Assembly: GCA_020073665.1 (NCBI GenBank)
Contig: JAIQEU010000004.1
Location: 310,001-374,000, forward strand
Source of the DNA: Terriglobia bacterium
Lineage (GTDB): Bacteria > Acidobacteriota > Terriglobia > Terriglobales > Acidobacteriaceae
DNA: 64,000 nucleotides
Reading direction: 5' to 3'
How positions within the stretch are numbered: the first letter of the stretch is position 1; each line of letters begins with the position of its first letter. Below the pieces are notes generated by a model, which worked only from the letters and a program-made list of their open reading frames with translations, did not search any database and was not told where the DNA came from. This document shows, piece after piece, positions 43,133-53,669 of this stretch. A program made the translations under genes and the position numbers.

Positions 43133-45249
43133 GCCCGCTCTCCCGCCGCGAATTTGTCGCTGCCGGCATCGCCGCAGGTGCTGGGCTGGTGATCGGTTTC
43201 TACCTTCCGCACGGCCCGTCGACCGGCGCTAACGAGACGTTCGCTCCCAACGCTTATCTGAAAATCGCGCCGGACGGGAAAATCACGGTCATCGTTGCGC
43301 GCTCGGAAATGGGCCAGGGCGTACGCACGTCCCTGCCCATGATTCTGGCCGAGGAACTGGAGGCGGACTGGAAGCAGATCGCCATCGAGCAGGCCGGCGC
43401 CAGCACGCTGTACGGCGACCAGACCACGGGTGGAAGCGCCAGCGTGCGCACCACCTGGGACCCGATGCGCAAAGCCGGCGCCGCCGCGCGCGAGATGCTG
43501 ATTTCGGCCGCCGCGCTGGAGTGGGGCGTGCCGCGTTCCGCCTGCAAAGCGGAGAACAGCACGGTGGTCCACGCCACTTCAAACCGCAAATTGACCTACG
43601 GGCACCTGGCCAGCGCGGCCGGCAAACTGCCCGTGCCCACCGATCCGCCTCTGAAACAGAGTAAGGACTACAAGATTGTCGGTCAGCCTCTGCCGCGGCT
43701 AGACGTACCTTCCAAGGTCGACGGCACCGCGGAGTACGGAATTGATTTCCGGCTGCCGGGTATGAAGTATGCGGTGCTGGCACGCTGCCCGGTGATCGGA
43801 GGTAAGGTCGGGAGCTTCGACGACAAGGAGTCGAAAAAGAATTCCGGCATCAGCTATGTCGGCAAGATTGGCGACTCAGCGGTCGCTGTGGTGGCTGATA
43901 GCGTGTGGGGCGCGATTGAGGGCCGCCGCCAGCTCAACGTCACTTGGGACGATGGTCCAAACAAAGACCTGAACTCGGCAGCGATTTTCGATTCCCTCAA
44001 GAAAGCAGTGTCCAACAAGGCGGCGACTTTGTATTCCACCGGCGACGTGGCCAAAGCTTCCGGGCGGCGAATCGATGCTGCCTACCAGGTTCCGTTCATG
44101 GCGCACGCGCCCATGGAACCGGGCAACTGCACCGCTTATTTTCAGGGATCGAGTTGCGAGATCTGGGCTCCGACGCAGGTGCCGCAAGATGTACGCGATT
44201 CGGTGGCGCAGGCCATCGGCCTGGAGTCCGACCAGGTCAAAGTCAACGTAACGCTGATGGGCGGAGGCTTCGGCCGCCGCCTTGAGCATGACTACGCAGT
44301 CGAGGCGGCGCTGGTTTCAAAGGCCGCCAACGCTCCCGTCAAAGTGATTTGGACCCGCGAAGATGACATGCGGTTCTCTACCTACCGTCCCGCGAGCTAT
44401 CACCAACTCAGCGCCAAGCTCGATGGGCAAGGCTGGCCAGTCGCATTTACGCACCGCATCGTTTCCCCGTCGATCAGCGCCCAAAAAGGCTCGCCCGGGC
44501 CGGATGGGGTTGATCCCGACCTCAAGGACGAAGCCGCCCTGGTCTACTCCTTTCCGAACGCTCTACTGGATTACGTGGCCCCCGAAACCCCGGTTCAGCT
44601 GGGCTGGATGCGATCCGTCTACGCGCTGCAGGTAGGCTTCGCCAATGAATGCTTTCTCGACGAGCTTGCCTCTGCCGCCGGAAAAGATCCCCTGGAGTAC
44701 CGGCTGCATCTGCTGGCGAAAGATGACGACATCAAGTACTTCGACGCCACCTGGCACACCGCCCGCATGCGCGGCGTGCTGCAACTCGCGGCCGAGAAAG
44801 CGGGTTGGGGCAAACCTCTGGCTGCGGGACATTATCACGGCATCGCTTGCTACGGATGCTTCGGCAGCTACGCGGCCCAGGTAGTTGAAATCTCGATGGA
44901 GAACGACCAGCCGCGGGTGCATCGCGTGGTGGGAGCAATCGACTGCGGCCAGGTGATTAACCCGAAGATCCTCGAACAGCAGATCCAGGGCGGCGTGATT
45001 TACGCCCTCACCAACGCCCTGCGCGGCCAGATCACCATCGACAAAGGACGAATCGTGCAGGGCAACTTCGACGACTACGCGCCCATCCGCATCAACGAGG
45101 CGCCGGTGATCGAAGCCTATTTCGTAGAGAGCACCGAATCGCCCACCGGAGCGGGGGAGCCGCCCGTGCCTCCGCTGGCGCCAGCGCTGTGCAACGCCAT
45201 CTATGCCGCGACCAAGAAGCGTATCCGGGCCTTGCCAGTGGTGAGTTAG
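43129..45249 (+). CDS. molybdopterin-binding large subunit, IorB/xanthine-dehydrogenase family
   Basis: A 706-residue catalytic subunit. The N-terminus has a twin-arginine-like signal ([20 protein letters not shown]), so Tat export to the periplasm is likely. The molybdopterin segments include [29 protein letters not shown] and the [16 protein letters not shown] loop. The C-terminal [12 protein letters not shown] region is also family-like. The substrate (aldehyde, N-heterocycle or other) is unknown. The pair lacks the FAD subunit, as expected for the IorAB type, and electrons probably leave to a cytochrome. Confidence 0.92.
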   Translation: MSPLSRREFVAAGIAAGAGLVIGFYLPHGPSTGANETFAPNAYLKIAPDGKITVIVARSEMGQGVRTSLPMILAEELEADWKQIAIEQAGASTLYGDQTTGGSASVRTTWDPMRKAGAAAREMLISAAALEWGVPRSACKAENSTVVHATSNRKLTYGHLASAAGKLPVPTDPPLKQSKDYKIVGQPLPRLDVPSKVDGTAEYGIDFRLPGMKYAVLARCPVIGGKVGSFDDKESKKNSGISYVGKIGDSAVAVVADSVWGAIEGRRQLNVTWDDGPNKDLNSAAIFDSLKKAVSNKAATLYSTGDVAKASGRRIDAAYQVPFMAHAPMEPGNCTAYFQGSSCEIWAPTQVPQDVRDSVAQAIGLESDQVKVNVTLMGGGFGRRLEHDYAVEAALVSKAANAPVKVIWTREDDMRFSTYRPASYHQLSAKLDGQGWPVAFTHRIVSPSISAQKGSPGPDGVDPDLKDEAALVYSFPNALLDYVAPETPVQLGWMRSVYALQVGFANECFLDELASAAGKDPLEYRLHLLAKDDDIKYFDATWHTARMRGVLQLAAEKAGWGKPLAAGHYHGIACYGCFGSYAAQVVEISMENDQPRVHRVVGAIDCGQVINPKILEQQIQGGVIYALTNALRGQITIDKGRIVQGNFDDYAPIRINEAPVIEAYFVESTESPTGAGEPPVPPLAPALCNAIYAATKKRIRALPVVS

Positions 45250-45390
45250 GGACTGGGCGGCGATAACAGCCAATTCCTCCGGTAGATAGGGGCAAGGTGT
45301 GCCCGGGATACCATCCTGACATCTTGACGGTTTCTCGAAAATGCGAGAGGCTAGCAGCCCGTCAAACGACCGCGACGGCCAAGGGGGCGT

Positions 45391-45957
45391 GTGGAGTCCA
45401 CGATTTCGGCGCTGATGGGCGCGGCCGACGGCGGTGACGGTGCCGCCGCCGAAGCTCTCTTTGGGGCGCTCTATTCCGAACTGCGCCGGATGGCGAAGCG
45501 GGAACTCGCGCGCCAGGGTGCACCGGTAAGCCTCAGCGCTACGACTCTTCTGCACGAAGCCTATCTCGATATGGCTGGACGCGACGGCCCATCGTTTCCC
45601 GACCGGGCGCGATTCATGGGATATGCGGCACGGGTCATGCGGGGGTTGATCATTGACCATGCCCGAGAACGCCACGCCCAGAAACGCGGCGGTCTATTCG
45701 AGATTACTTCGCTCGACGCCGACGCGATGGAGAATGCCGTGGACCACCAGGAACTCGCACAAATCAGCGAGGCGTTGGACGAGCTTGGCAAAATCGAGCC
45801 TGCACTCGCCGAGATCGTCGACTTAAAGTTCTTTTGCGGCTTCTCGTTCGTGGAGATAGCCGCGATGCGGGACGTGTCGGTACGCACGGTGCAAAGGAAC
45901 TGGGAGAAGGCGCGCATTTATCTCCATCGGAAGATTCGCGCGGATTTGTCACGTTGA
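45391..45957 (+). CDS. ECF-type RNA polymerase sigma factor
   Basis: A 188-residue sigma factor of the kinase-associated ECF group common in Acidobacteria and Planctomycetes. Region 2 includes SATTLLHEAYLDMA and ARFMGYAARVMRGLIIDHAR; region 4 includes VDLKFFCGFSFVEIAAMRDV followed by RTVQRNWEKARIYL. The start is a GTG 7 bases after AAGGGGG. It lies only 7 bases upstream of a Ser/Thr kinase gene on the same strand, and no anti-sigma factor gene is adjacent. The kinase may replace one as regulator. Confidence 0.9.
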   Translation: MESTISALMGAADGGDGAAAEALFGALYSELRRMAKRELARQGAPVSLSATTLLHEAYLDMAGRDGPSFPDRARFMGYAARVMRGLIIDHARERHAQKRGGLFEITSLDADAMENAVDHQELAQISEALDELGKIEPALAEIVDLKFFCGFSFVEIAAMRDVSVRTVQRNWEKARIYLHRKIRADLSR

Positions 45958-45964
45958 GGAACCT

Positions 45965-48943
45965 ATGTCCACACTCACTCCCGAACAGTGGCAGTCGTTA
46001 AGCCCATATTTGGATCAGGCGCTCGCCATGACTGACGATGAGCGCGCCGCGTGGCTGACCTCGCTCCATGAAAAGAATCCCGCACTCGCTAAACAGTTGG
46101 GAGTACTCCTCGAGGAACACCGCGCGCTGGCGAAAGAAGGCTTTCTGGAAAAGGGTCCGAGCGCGCTGCCGGGGCTGGCCGGGCAGACTGTGGGCGCGTA
46201 CACGCTGGTATCGCAGATCGGGCAGGGCGGAATGGGCAGCGTGTGGCTGGCGGAACGAAGCGACGGACGTTTCGAGCGCAAAGCAGCCGTGAAGTTTCTG
46301 AGCGCGGCTCTGATCGGCCACGGCGGCGAAGAACGATTCAAGCGGGAGGGCGCGATCCTGGGACGCCTCTCGCATCCCAACATTGCCGAACTGCTGGACG
46401 CAGGAGTGACCTCCGCGGGACACCCCTACCTCGTCATCGAATACGTTGAAGGCGAACCGATCGACGCTTACTGCGACGGGCACAAGCTAGATTTGCGGGC
46501 CAGAATCCGTCTCTTTCTGGATGTGCTCGGAGCCGTGGCACACGCCCACGCGAACCTCATCGTGCATCGCGATATCAAGCCGTCAAACGTGCTGGTCAGT
46601 AAAGGCGGGCTTGTGAAATTGCTGGATTTCGGGATTGCCAAACTGCTGGAAGGCGAGGGCCAGCAGGGCGCCACGACTCTACTCACACACGAGGCCGGAT
46701 CGCCATTCACACCTCAATTTGCAGCTCCGGAACAGCTCACCGGCGGCGCGGTCACAACGACGACAGATGTATACGAACTGGCCGTACTGCTTTACGTGTT
46801 GCTCACGGGGCAGCATCCCGCGGGTGTGGGCGTACATTCTCCCGCCGACCTGGTGAAAGCGATTGTAGAGACTGACCCGCCACGGGCGTCGAACATGATT
46901 GTTTCGGATGCGGGCAACATCGCGGCGCAGAATCGTGGCGCCACTCCAGACAAGCTGCGCCGTCAATTGCGCGGCGACTTGGAGGCGATCTTACTCAAGG
47001 GACTGCGCAAGCAACCCGGTGAGCGCTACATCTCTGCCGACGCGTTCGCCGCGGACCTGCGAAGGTACCTTGCGGGTGATCCCGTCATCGCGCAGCCGGA
47101 AAGCAGGTGGTACCGGGCGAAGAAATTTGCGTCCCGGCGCCGGTGGGCGGTAATTTCCGTAGGCTCGGTCGTGCTCGCCCTGGCGGCAGGCTTGAGCGCA
47201 GCGTTGTGGCAAGCCCATGTCGCGCGGCGCCAAACCCAGGTCGCAACGGCCATGGAGAAGTTCCTGGAGGATATCTTCCGCGCCAACAGCTCTTCCCAGG
47301 ACGATCCGGTGAAGGCTCGGCAAACGACGGCACGCGAATTGCTGGATATCGGCGCCCGCAAGATCGACGATGAACTGGCTGGCGTGCCCGAGGCGAAACT
47401 CAGCATCCTGAACACCCTCGGAAGCATGTACTTCGATCTCGGCCTGAGCGACCAGGCCGTGAGCATGCGGAACAAGCGTGTCGATCTCGCCCGGAGGCTG
47501 TACGGCAACAACTCGATGGAAGTGGTGGAAGCGCTCACCGACCTTGGGGGCGCGCTGCACGCGTCCAGTTCAGTGAATGAGCGGGAACAGGTACTACTCG
47601 AGGCCAAGCGCATCCTGGACCAACGTCGCGATTTCCGCTCACAGCAACGGGGGGCTCTGTTGGTCGACCTTGCCCAGCACTATGAAAGCTCGGACCTGCA
47701 GCGGGCGTTGGACTATTCGCGGCAGGCAGTCGATATCTATCGAAAATATCCCGACGATCCCATGTTGCCCGAAGCGCTGTACGAGGAGGCCCTTGTACTC
47801 TCAGTTCTGGCCCAGCCGCGTCAAGCCGAGCCGCTGCTGGTGGAGGCGGTTCAGGTGTCGGCCAGACTTCAGGGAAATTCGAACCTCAGCCTGCCCCGTT
47901 TTTATGCCTACCTGGGCCAGACGCAGCAGGAATTGACGGAGTTCGCGGCGGCGGAAGAGAGTCTCCGGCGGGCGCTGCTCGTAGCCCGCAAACTGAACGG
48001 GGATAACCATATTGACACGCTGGAGACCGAACTGCGGTTGGGGATATTCCTGGCCGCCACATCGCGAATTGCGGAGGGCCTGCAGCACATCGAAAGTGCC
48101 AGGCACATCCTGCTGCGCACCCGCGGGGATGAAGACCCGTTCTTTGCGCCGCAGGTATTTCTCGAGTATGGCCGCTCGCTGGCCTATGCGGGACGCCTGG
48201 AAGAGGGTCTGGCCTACGTTTCAAAGGCGGTGGAAAACCGGCGCAAGAATCGTCCGGGCACCCGCTATCTGGCACAGATGTTCGAACAACAGGCATCGAT
48301 TCTGCTTGAGTTGGGCCGCTATGCGGACGCGCAGCGCTTGATGGACGAGGCCGATGTCATCAACAAGAAAGTCAGTTACCCCACTCCGTACATCGTAGCG
48401 GATGACCGCGCACGTCTGCTGATCGCCACAGGCCGGGTGAACGACGCGGATTCTGCATTGAACGCTTTCCATCCTTCGGCGCCGGCGCCGGGCGCAATGG
48501 CGCTGGACGCACTGAAAGTCTTGGCGTCGAGAGCTGAAATCGCCCTGGCGCGGGGCGACGGCGAGAGTGCAGCCCGACTCTCGGCCCAGGTTGTCCAGGA
48601 GATCTCGGGCAGCGCACAGCGGGATTATTTAAAGGCGCTTGAAGCTCGGGCCGCGCTGGTGGAAGGACGGGCGGACTTGCTTCGCCTCCATCCATCTGAG
48701 GCGCTTCCCCTACTCCAGCGGGCCGTCGAACTGCGGCAGAGCATGCTCGACCCGATCAGTCCGGCTTTGGCCGCAGCGCAAATCGCACTGGCGGAATGCT
48801 ACCTCAAGCTCGGCGATTCGGAGAAGGCAATAGCGTTAAGCTCTGCCGCCAAAAAGGCCCTGGCTTCGCACCGTAAACTGGGCAGTCAGTACCTGCGACC
48901 ATTGCAGGATCTCGAAAAACGGCTCCGCCGGGACTCCTCCTGA
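45965..48943 (+). CDS. serine/threonine protein kinase with TM helix and TPR-like repeats
   Basis: A 992-residue Hanks-type kinase. The glycine loop GQGGMGSVW (86-94), K110 (AAVKF), HRDIKPSN (201-208) and DFG (221-223) are intact, so it should be active. A membrane helix lies near 395-415 (VISVGSVVLALAAGLSAALW). The rest (about 430-985) is outside the cytoplasm and made of helical TPR-type repeats, for example LLVDLAQHYESSDLQRALDY and YLGQTQQELTEFAAAEES. It follows a 7-base gap after the ECF sigma gene, an arrangement known in Acidobacteria. Confidence 0.93.
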   Translation: MSTLTPEQWQSLSPYLDQALAMTDDERAAWLTSLHEKNPALAKQLGVLLEEHRALAKEGFLEKGPSALPGLAGQTVGAYTLVSQIGQGGMGSVWLAERSDGRFERKAAVKFLSAALIGHGGEERFKREGAILGRLSHPNIAELLDAGVTSAGHPYLVIEYVEGEPIDAYCDGHKLDLRARIRLFLDVLGAVAHAHANLIVHRDIKPSNVLVSKGGLVKLLDFGIAKLLEGEGQQGATTLLTHEAGSPFTPQFAAPEQLTGGAVTTTTDVYELAVLLYVLLTGQHPAGVGVHSPADLVKAIVETDPPRASNMIVSDAGNIAAQNRGATPDKLRRQLRGDLEAILLKGLRKQPGERYISADAFAADLRRYLAGDPVIAQPESRWYRAKKFASRRRWAVISVGSVVLALAAGLSAALWQAHVARRQTQVATAMEKFLEDIFRANSSSQDDPVKARQTTARELLDIGARKIDDELAGVPEAKLSILNTLGSMYFDLGLSDQAVSMRNKRVDLARRLYGNNSMEVVEALTDLGGALHASSSVNEREQVLLEAKRILDQRRDFRSQQRGALLVDLAQHYESSDLQRALDYSRQAVDIYRKYPDDPMLPEALYEEALVLSVLAQPRQAEPLLVEAVQVSARLQGNSNLSLPRFYAYLGQTQQELTEFAAAEESLRRALLVARKLNGDNHIDTLETELRLGIFLAATSRIAEGLQHIESARHILLRTRGDEDPFFAPQVFLEYGRSLAYAGRLEEGLAYVSKAVENRRKNRPGTRYLAQMFEQQASILLELGRYADAQRLMDEADVINKKVSYPTPYIVADDRARLLIATGRVNDADSALNAFHPSAPAPGAMALDALKVLASRAEIALARGDGESAARLSAQVVQEISGSAQRDYLKALEARAALVEGRADLLRLHPSEALPLLQRAVELRQSMLDPISPALAAAQIALAECYLKLGDSEKAIALSSAAKKALASHRKLGSQYLRPLQDLEKRLRRDSS

Positions 48944-49105
48944 CAAGAGCGCGAGCGAGTCAAGGCCCGGTTCTGAAAACTTCTTGTTCCTTCCTGTCGT
49001 GTTTTCTCTTTCCTTTCCGATTTCCCTATTAGAAGCCGGGGACTCTCATTGGGGCAGGCTGGGGTTTCGCCGGAGGATCGCCGTTTAGGCAGAAGGAGAA
49101 AGAGT

Positions 49106-50665
49106 ATGAAGTTCTTGGGGAAGATCCTTGCATTCACTGGAAGTGCTTTGTTGCTAGGAATCGCTGCGGATGCGCAGATGATCGACAATACCCAGGCGCC
49201 GAACACCGCCAAAGCAGGCATCAACAAGTCCCTGCTGGATGAAATCGGGGCAGGTCGGGGCGACGTGATGACCCCCGGCTCGTCGATTTTCATCATCAAC
49301 CGCGACCCATTTCGCTCCATTCGCCGCGGACGCCAGCTCTTTCAGCGCAAGTTCACTCGTGTCCAGGGACAGGGAGCCAACGAGGGCGACGGCAGTGGCG
49401 ACATCAACACCGACATCGGCATCGGCGCCGGTCTGTCGGACAGCTGCGCCCTGTGTCACGGCCGCCCTCGCGGATCGGGGGGAGCAGGCGGCAACGTAGT
49501 AACCCGCCCGGATAGCCGCGACGCCGGCCATCTTTTCGGTCTGGGGCTGAAAGAAATGCTGGCTGACGAGATCACCACCGACTTGCGCGCCACACGTGAT
49601 CTGGCGATTGCCAAAGCGCAACAGACCAAACACCCGGTCACCATGAAGCTGGTGAGCAAAGGCGTCAACTATGGAAGCATTACGGCAAACCCGGATGGTT
49701 CGCTGGATACTTCCAAAGTCGCCGGGGTGGACACCGACCTGCGCGTAAAGCCATTCTTTGCCGAAGGCTCGACCATCTCCATTCGCGAGTTCGTGGTGGG
49801 AGCGTTGCATAACGAGATGGGCATGGAGGCTTCGGCCGATCCGGATCTTCTTGCCGCCAGTACCGGGGGACGGGTGGTAACTCCGTCAGGGATGGTGCTC
49901 GATGGCTCCAAAGACAAAATCAGCCCGCCTCCGGCGCCCGACGATGAGAACGGAAATGAGGTCGATCCTGCCATCGTGGATCACCTGGAGTTCTATCTCC
50001 TGAACTACTTCAAACCTGCTCACTACATCCAGAACAGCAGCACCGACCGGGGCCGCGCCGTGTTCAACAAGACCGGATGCTCGTCATGCCACATCCCCGA
50101 CATGACCATCAACCATGACCGCCGCGTAGCGGATGTCGAAACCGTTTACGATCCGGTCAATGGCGTCTTCAACAGCCTGTTCGCCACCGCGACCACCCTC
50201 TACTACACCAAGGACGATGGCAGCGGAAATCCGGTCTTGAAACTGCCCTTGGGGAACTCCTTTGTGGTAAAGGACATCTTCACCGACTTCAAGCGTCACG
50301 ACCTGGGCACGAACTTCTACGAGCGCAACTGGGACGGAACCATGCAGACGATGTTCTTGACCCGGCCACTCTGGGGAGTCGGCACCACCGGGCCGTACGG
50401 CCACGATGGCCGCAGCATCACCTTGAACGATGTGATCCTGCGCCATGGCGGAGAGGCGCAAGCGGCGCGGGATGCATTCGCTGCCCTGAAGTCAAACGAC
50501 CTGAACAACCTGCTGGCATTTCTCAACTCGCTGGTGCTGTTCCCGCCGGACGACACCGCATCGACACTCGATCCAGCCGATCCCTCCAAACTGAACTTTC
50601 CGCAGTTTGGACACGGCAGCATCAAGCTAACGGTGCTGTTTAACGATCCTACGGACCTGGAATAG
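49106..50665 (+). CDS. secreted di-heme cytochrome, putative peroxidase/oxidoreductase
   Basis: AAGGAGAAAGAGT precedes the ATG at 49106, giving 519 residues. A signal peptide (1-23) precedes two heme sites, C114-C117-H118 (SCALCHGRP) and C325-C328-H329 (CSSCHIPD). The surrounding segments (GRAVFNKTGCSSCHIP, LTRPLWGVGTTGPYGHDGR) place it in the di-heme oxidoreductase/MauG-like peroxidase group. Electron donor and substrate are unknown. The 57 bases of open frame upstream are not conserved. Confidence 0.87.
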   Translation: MKFLGKILAFTGSALLLGIAADAQMIDNTQAPNTAKAGINKSLLDEIGAGRGDVMTPGSSIFIINRDPFRSIRRGRQLFQRKFTRVQGQGANEGDGSGDINTDIGIGAGLSDSCALCHGRPRGSGGAGGNVVTRPDSRDAGHLFGLGLKEMLADEITTDLRATRDLAIAKAQQTKHPVTMKLVSKGVNYGSITANPDGSLDTSKVAGVDTDLRVKPFFAEGSTISIREFVVGALHNEMGMEASADPDLLAASTGGRVVTPSGMVLDGSKDKISPPPAPDDENGNEVDPAIVDHLEFYLLNYFKPAHYIQNSSTDRGRAVFNKTGCSSCHIPDMTINHDRRVADVETVYDPVNGVFNSLFATATTLYYTKDDGSGNPVLKLPLGNSFVVKDIFTDFKRHDLGTNFYERNWDGTMQTMFLTRPLWGVGTTGPYGHDGRSITLNDVILRHGGEAQAARDAFAALKSNDLNNLLAFLNSLVLFPPDDTASTLDPADPSKLNFPQFGHGSIKLTVLFNDPTDLE

Positions 50666-51165
50666 CTCTCTGACCGCCGGGCTCGCGGTGGGGACGACCT
50701 CGCTTGGGTAGTCTCCTCCGTTAGTCCCCGCCACCGATTTCAGGCCGGCCCCTTCCCTCCCCCCTCCGGCGACTCGAATGTCCATCTCCACGCCGAACAA
50801 ATCATCGCCGAACAAATCATCCAATGGTCCTGCCGAGCCTGCAGGCAATTCGGACTTCAAGTCCTGGCTTCTCGACATAGAACGTGCTGGTAACCGCAGT
50901 CAATTTGCTTGCCGCCGGATACGACGAGCCCCCGTGCCAAGAATTTTCGGGACCAGTTGATGGACCGCTGGCGGCGTGTTTCGTTCCCGCCTGGCGCTCG
51001 GCGCAGATTGACCCAGCAAGAGTATTGCGGGACTGATTCCCCGTCTGGGGACCAGTCAACTTGCGGTAACTTCTGCAAATTCCACCATCCGCGTAAACTA
51101 GCGTTGGCCTGGAGGCGAACGGCCAGCGCCACCAGACTGGTGCCCAAGACTTCAAGGACCGGAAC
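50666..51165. other. 500-base gap with a 15-bp tandem duplication
   Basis: No frame here has convincing coding character on either strand. The only clear structure is a direct tandem repeat of GCCGAACAAATCATC (50792-50806 and 50807-50821). Confidence 0.55.
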
Positions 51166-51636
51166 ATGACGCCTGTGCACGAAGAACTTCTCCGCGAATT
51201 TCAAAACTTCTCCGTCACCGCACCCACGGCCACGTCCCTCATGGAGCGTATCTCCCAGCGCTTGCATCAACAAATGACACGCTACAACTGGGTAGGCTTT
51301 TATCTCGTTGACCCAGCGGACTCTAATATCCTGCTGGTCGGACCTTTCGTCGGCAGCTTTACGCCCAACGCCCGCATTCCCCTCAACACGGGACTCTGCG
51401 GGGCAGCGGCCAGCAGCGGGCAAACGATAGTTGTGCATGACGTCTCCAAAGACTCGCGCTACCTCGCAGGGTCGCCACTCGTAAAGAGTGAAGTGGTTGC
51501 CCCCATCCTGGTAAAGAACAAGCTCGCAGGCGAGCTCGACATCGAAAGCTATTTCACCAACACGTTCACCAAGCCGGAACAGGATTTTGTGGAGGCCTGC
51601 GCCACTGTGGTGAGAGCGTACTTGGGCAAGAGGTGA
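51166..51636 (+). CDS. GAF-domain protein related to free-Met-R-sulfoxide reductase
   Basis: A 156-residue single GAF domain close to the fRMsr (YebR) family: RYNWVGFYLVDP, LLVGPFVGSF, TGLCGAAASSGQTIVV and SEVVAPILVKNKLAGELDIES. Of the three redox cysteines in E. coli fRMsr, only the GLCG one is kept (C78). The position of the catalytic cysteine (HIACD in YebR) is Gly here (YLAGS, G102) and the other is Asn (N68). It therefore probably lacks reductase activity and may be a ligand-binding sensor. Confidence 0.82.
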   Translation: MTPVHEELLREFQNFSVTAPTATSLMERISQRLHQQMTRYNWVGFYLVDPADSNILLVGPFVGSFTPNARIPLNTGLCGAAASSGQTIVVHDVSKDSRYLAGSPLVKSEVVAPILVKNKLAGELDIESYFTNTFTKPEQDFVEACATVVRAYLGKR

Positions 51637-51759
51637 CCGCCCCTTCCTTGACACCTCTGCCACCCCCCTTTATCCTTAAGTCTTGCTCCCTTGAGCAGTT
51701 ACGCGTCTGAGCGTGCTTCCGCGGCCTTCGCGGTTCAGGTGGCAGCGCGGGGGTTTCCG

Positions 51760-52311
51760 ATGTTCATCGAAATTAAAGAGTTACAACTCCATCCGGTGGA
51801 GTTTCAGGAGGAGTATGGCCCGGGTGTGATCGACTTTGGGCCGGATTTCCGGCAGCTTACGCCGCTGCATGCAACCGGAAGAGCGCAACTGGTCGAAGAG
51901 CACCACGGCCGGCACGAGAAGCTGAACGACATCCGGCTGAGTGGGGACGTCAACACCAGCGTGGAAATGGCTTGCGCGCGCTGCATCGAGCCGGTAGTGC
52001 AAACCGTGGCCCGCAGCTTTGATCTGCTGTACCGGCCGCTGGGATCCGACGCCGGCAGAGAAGAGATTTCGGTTACTGCCGCTGATGCCGAGATTGGCTA
52101 CTATCAAGGCGAAGGCTTGGCGCTCGAAGATGCGGTACGGGAGCAGGTGTTATTGGCCCTGCCTTTGAAAGTGCTTTGCCGCGAGGACTGCAAGGGGCTT
52201 TGCCCGCATTGCGGTAAGAACCTGAACGTGGAGCCATGCTCCTGCACCGAGCCGATCGAGGATCCGCGCTGGTCGGCGCTAAAAGACATCCGCAGCAAGC
52301 TGGAACACTGA
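51760..52311 (+). CDS. yceD: YceD/DUF177-family protein (23S rRNA accumulation)
   Basis: Starting at 51760, 183 residues, with MFIEIKELQLHPVEFQEEYG at the N-terminus. The C-terminal part has the Cys-rich signature CREDCKGLCPHCGKNLN, ending CSCTEP, which probably binds zinc. In E. coli the homologue is needed for normal 23S rRNA level, and the gene almost always precedes rpmF, as here (50 bases). The upstream 23 in-frame codons have no similarity. Confidence 0.9.
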   Translation: MFIEIKELQLHPVEFQEEYGPGVIDFGPDFRQLTPLHATGRAQLVEEHHGRHEKLNDIRLSGDVNTSVEMACARCIEPVVQTVARSFDLLYRPLGSDAGREEISVTAADAEIGYYQGEGLALEDAVREQVLLALPLKVLCREDCKGLCPHCGKNLNVEPCSCTEPIEDPRWSALKDIRSKLEH

Positions 52312-52361
52312 ATTGAATTCTGGCCGCAGGCCGATATGGCCAGGCCCATACGAGGGATATC

Positions 52362-52547
52362 ATGCCTAATCCAAAACGCCGGCACTCGCAACGGCGCACC
52401 AGCACCCGGCGCGCCCACGACGCACTGCAAGGCCATTCGCTGTCCGAGTGCCCCAACTGCCACGAAAAGAAAATGCCCCATCGCGCCTGCAGCAAGTGCG
52501 GGTACTATAAGGGCCGCGAAGTTCTGGACGTTGAGGAAAAGAGCTAG
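52362..52547 (+). CDS. rpmF: ribosomal protein bL32
   Basis: A 61-residue ribosomal protein of the zinc-binding form: MPNPKRRHSQRRTSTRRAHD, then CPNCHEKKMPHRACSKC with four cysteines. It sits in the 50S subunit near the tunnel exit region. The order yceD-rpmF-plsX is conserved across bacteria and confirms the call. The gap to plsX is 12 bases. Confidence 0.97.
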   Translation: MPNPKRRHSQRRTSTRRAHDALQGHSLSECPNCHEKKMPHRACSKCGYYKGREVLDVEEKS

Positions 52548-52559
52548 TCCTACCTGCAC

Positions 52560-53585
52560 ATGCCAAGCGTCATAGCCCTGGACGCGATGGGTTCCGACCG
52601 TGCTCCGAAGCCGGAGATCGAAGGTGCGATCCTGGCCGCGCGGCAGTACGGGGTGCGAGTGGTGCTGGTCGGCGTCGAGAGCACCATTCGCGCCGAACTC
52701 GACCGCCATCCTTCCGCTGCTGATCTGCCCCTGGAAATCGTGCACGCCAGCGAAGTCATCACCATGGATGACAAAGCCGTGCAGGCCGTGCGCGCCAAAC
52801 GCGACTCCTCCATCAGGGTTGGGCTGCGGCTGGTGCGCGACGGAGTGGCCTCCGGATTCGTAACCGCGGGCAATACCGGCGCCGCCATGGCCACCGCCAA
52901 AATGGTGCTGGGCGCGATCCCCGGCGTGGATCGACCGGCACTGGCTGCCGTCTTCCCTACCGCGCTCGGCACCGCCGCAACGCTTCTCGACGTGGGCGCG
53001 AACGTGGACTGCAAGCCGCAGAATCTGGCCCAGTTCGCCGTGATGGGCGAAATTTATTTTCGTTCCATGTTCGGCACCCGCCGTCCGCGCGTAGGGCTGC
53101 TTTCCATCGGCGAAGAAGAGACTAAGGGCAACGAACTGACGCGCGATGCCTTCCAGTTGCTGAAGCAGCTGCCGCTGAATTTTGTCGGTAATGTGGAAGG
53201 TCGCGACCTGTACAACGGCGAGGTCGACGTAATTGTCGCGGACGGCTTCGTGGGCAACGTCGCATTGAAGATTTCCGAAGGTGTGGTCCACCTGGTGCGT
53301 ACGACGTTGAAAGAAACGCTGAAGACCACCATTACGCGGCAGGTGGGGTACCTGCTGTCGCGCAGCGCCTTCTCCGATTTCAAGAAGCGCCTCGATCACA
53401 CCGAGTATGGCGGCGCTCCCCTGCTCGGGGTGAAGGGTGTGTGCTTCATCACCCATGGCTCGTCGAACGCCAACGCCATGAAGAATGCCGTTCGCGTGGC
53501 CGCAGAATTCGCCGAACACCGGATCAATGACTCGATTGAGAAGGGCCTGGCGAAAGTCCGCGCGACAGCGGTGGTGATTACCTAG
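52560..53585 (+). CDS. plsX: phosphate acyltransferase
   Basis: A 341-residue peripheral membrane enzyme that makes acyl-phosphate from acyl-ACP for phospholipid synthesis. The opening [19 protein letters not shown], the [20 protein letters not shown] segment and [15 protein letters not shown] are standard. The gene directly follows rpmF. No fabH follows, although that gene commonly sits between plsX and fabD; fabD comes next after a palindromic repeat. Confidence 0.96.
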   Translation: MPSVIALDAMGSDRAPKPEIEGAILAARQYGVRVVLVGVESTIRAELDRHPSAADLPLEIVHASEVITMDDKAVQAVRAKRDSSIRVGLRLVRDGVASGFVTAGNTGAAMATAKMVLGAIPGVDRPALAAVFPTALGTAATLLDVGANVDCKPQNLAQFAVMGEIYFRSMFGTRRPRVGLLSIGEEETKGNELTRDAFQLLKQLPLNFVGNVEGRDLYNGEVDVIVADGFVGNVALKISEGVVHLVRTTLKETLKTTITRQVGYLLSRSAFSDFKKRLDHTEYGGAPLLGVKGVCFITHGSSNANAMKNAVRVAAEFAEHRINDSIEKGLAKVRATAVVIT

Positions 53586-53606
53586 GCTGCCGTGTTCAGC
53601 TGCTGC

Positions 53607-53630
53607 GGCGCGGCTGAAGCCGCGCCTTTT
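53607..53630. repeat. GGCGCGGCT-GA-AGCCGCGCC palindrome with TTTT tail
   Basis: A perfect 9-bp stem followed by TTTT, between plsX and fabD. It has the form of the palindrome family seen at 4617 and 61652. It could work as a partial terminator in this operon. Confidence 0.7.
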
Positions 53631-53669
53631 CAAAGCCGCGCACCACATAAACCGGGCCATTCGATTTCT

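Noticed and set aside
44563-45675. Minus-strand open frame of 370 codons opposite the molybdenum hydroxylase and the sigma factor gene
   Set aside because: Both overlapped plus-strand genes are certain; the antisense product has no family features.
50857-51663. Minus-strand open frame of 268 codons covering the GAF gene and the gap before it
   Set aside because: The GAF protein on the plus strand has clear family motifs; the antisense frame has none and no ribosome-binding site.
52104-53660. Long minus-strand open frame (518 codons) opposite yceD, rpmF and plsX
   Set aside because: It crosses three well-supported genes and has shadow-like composition without recognisable motifs.
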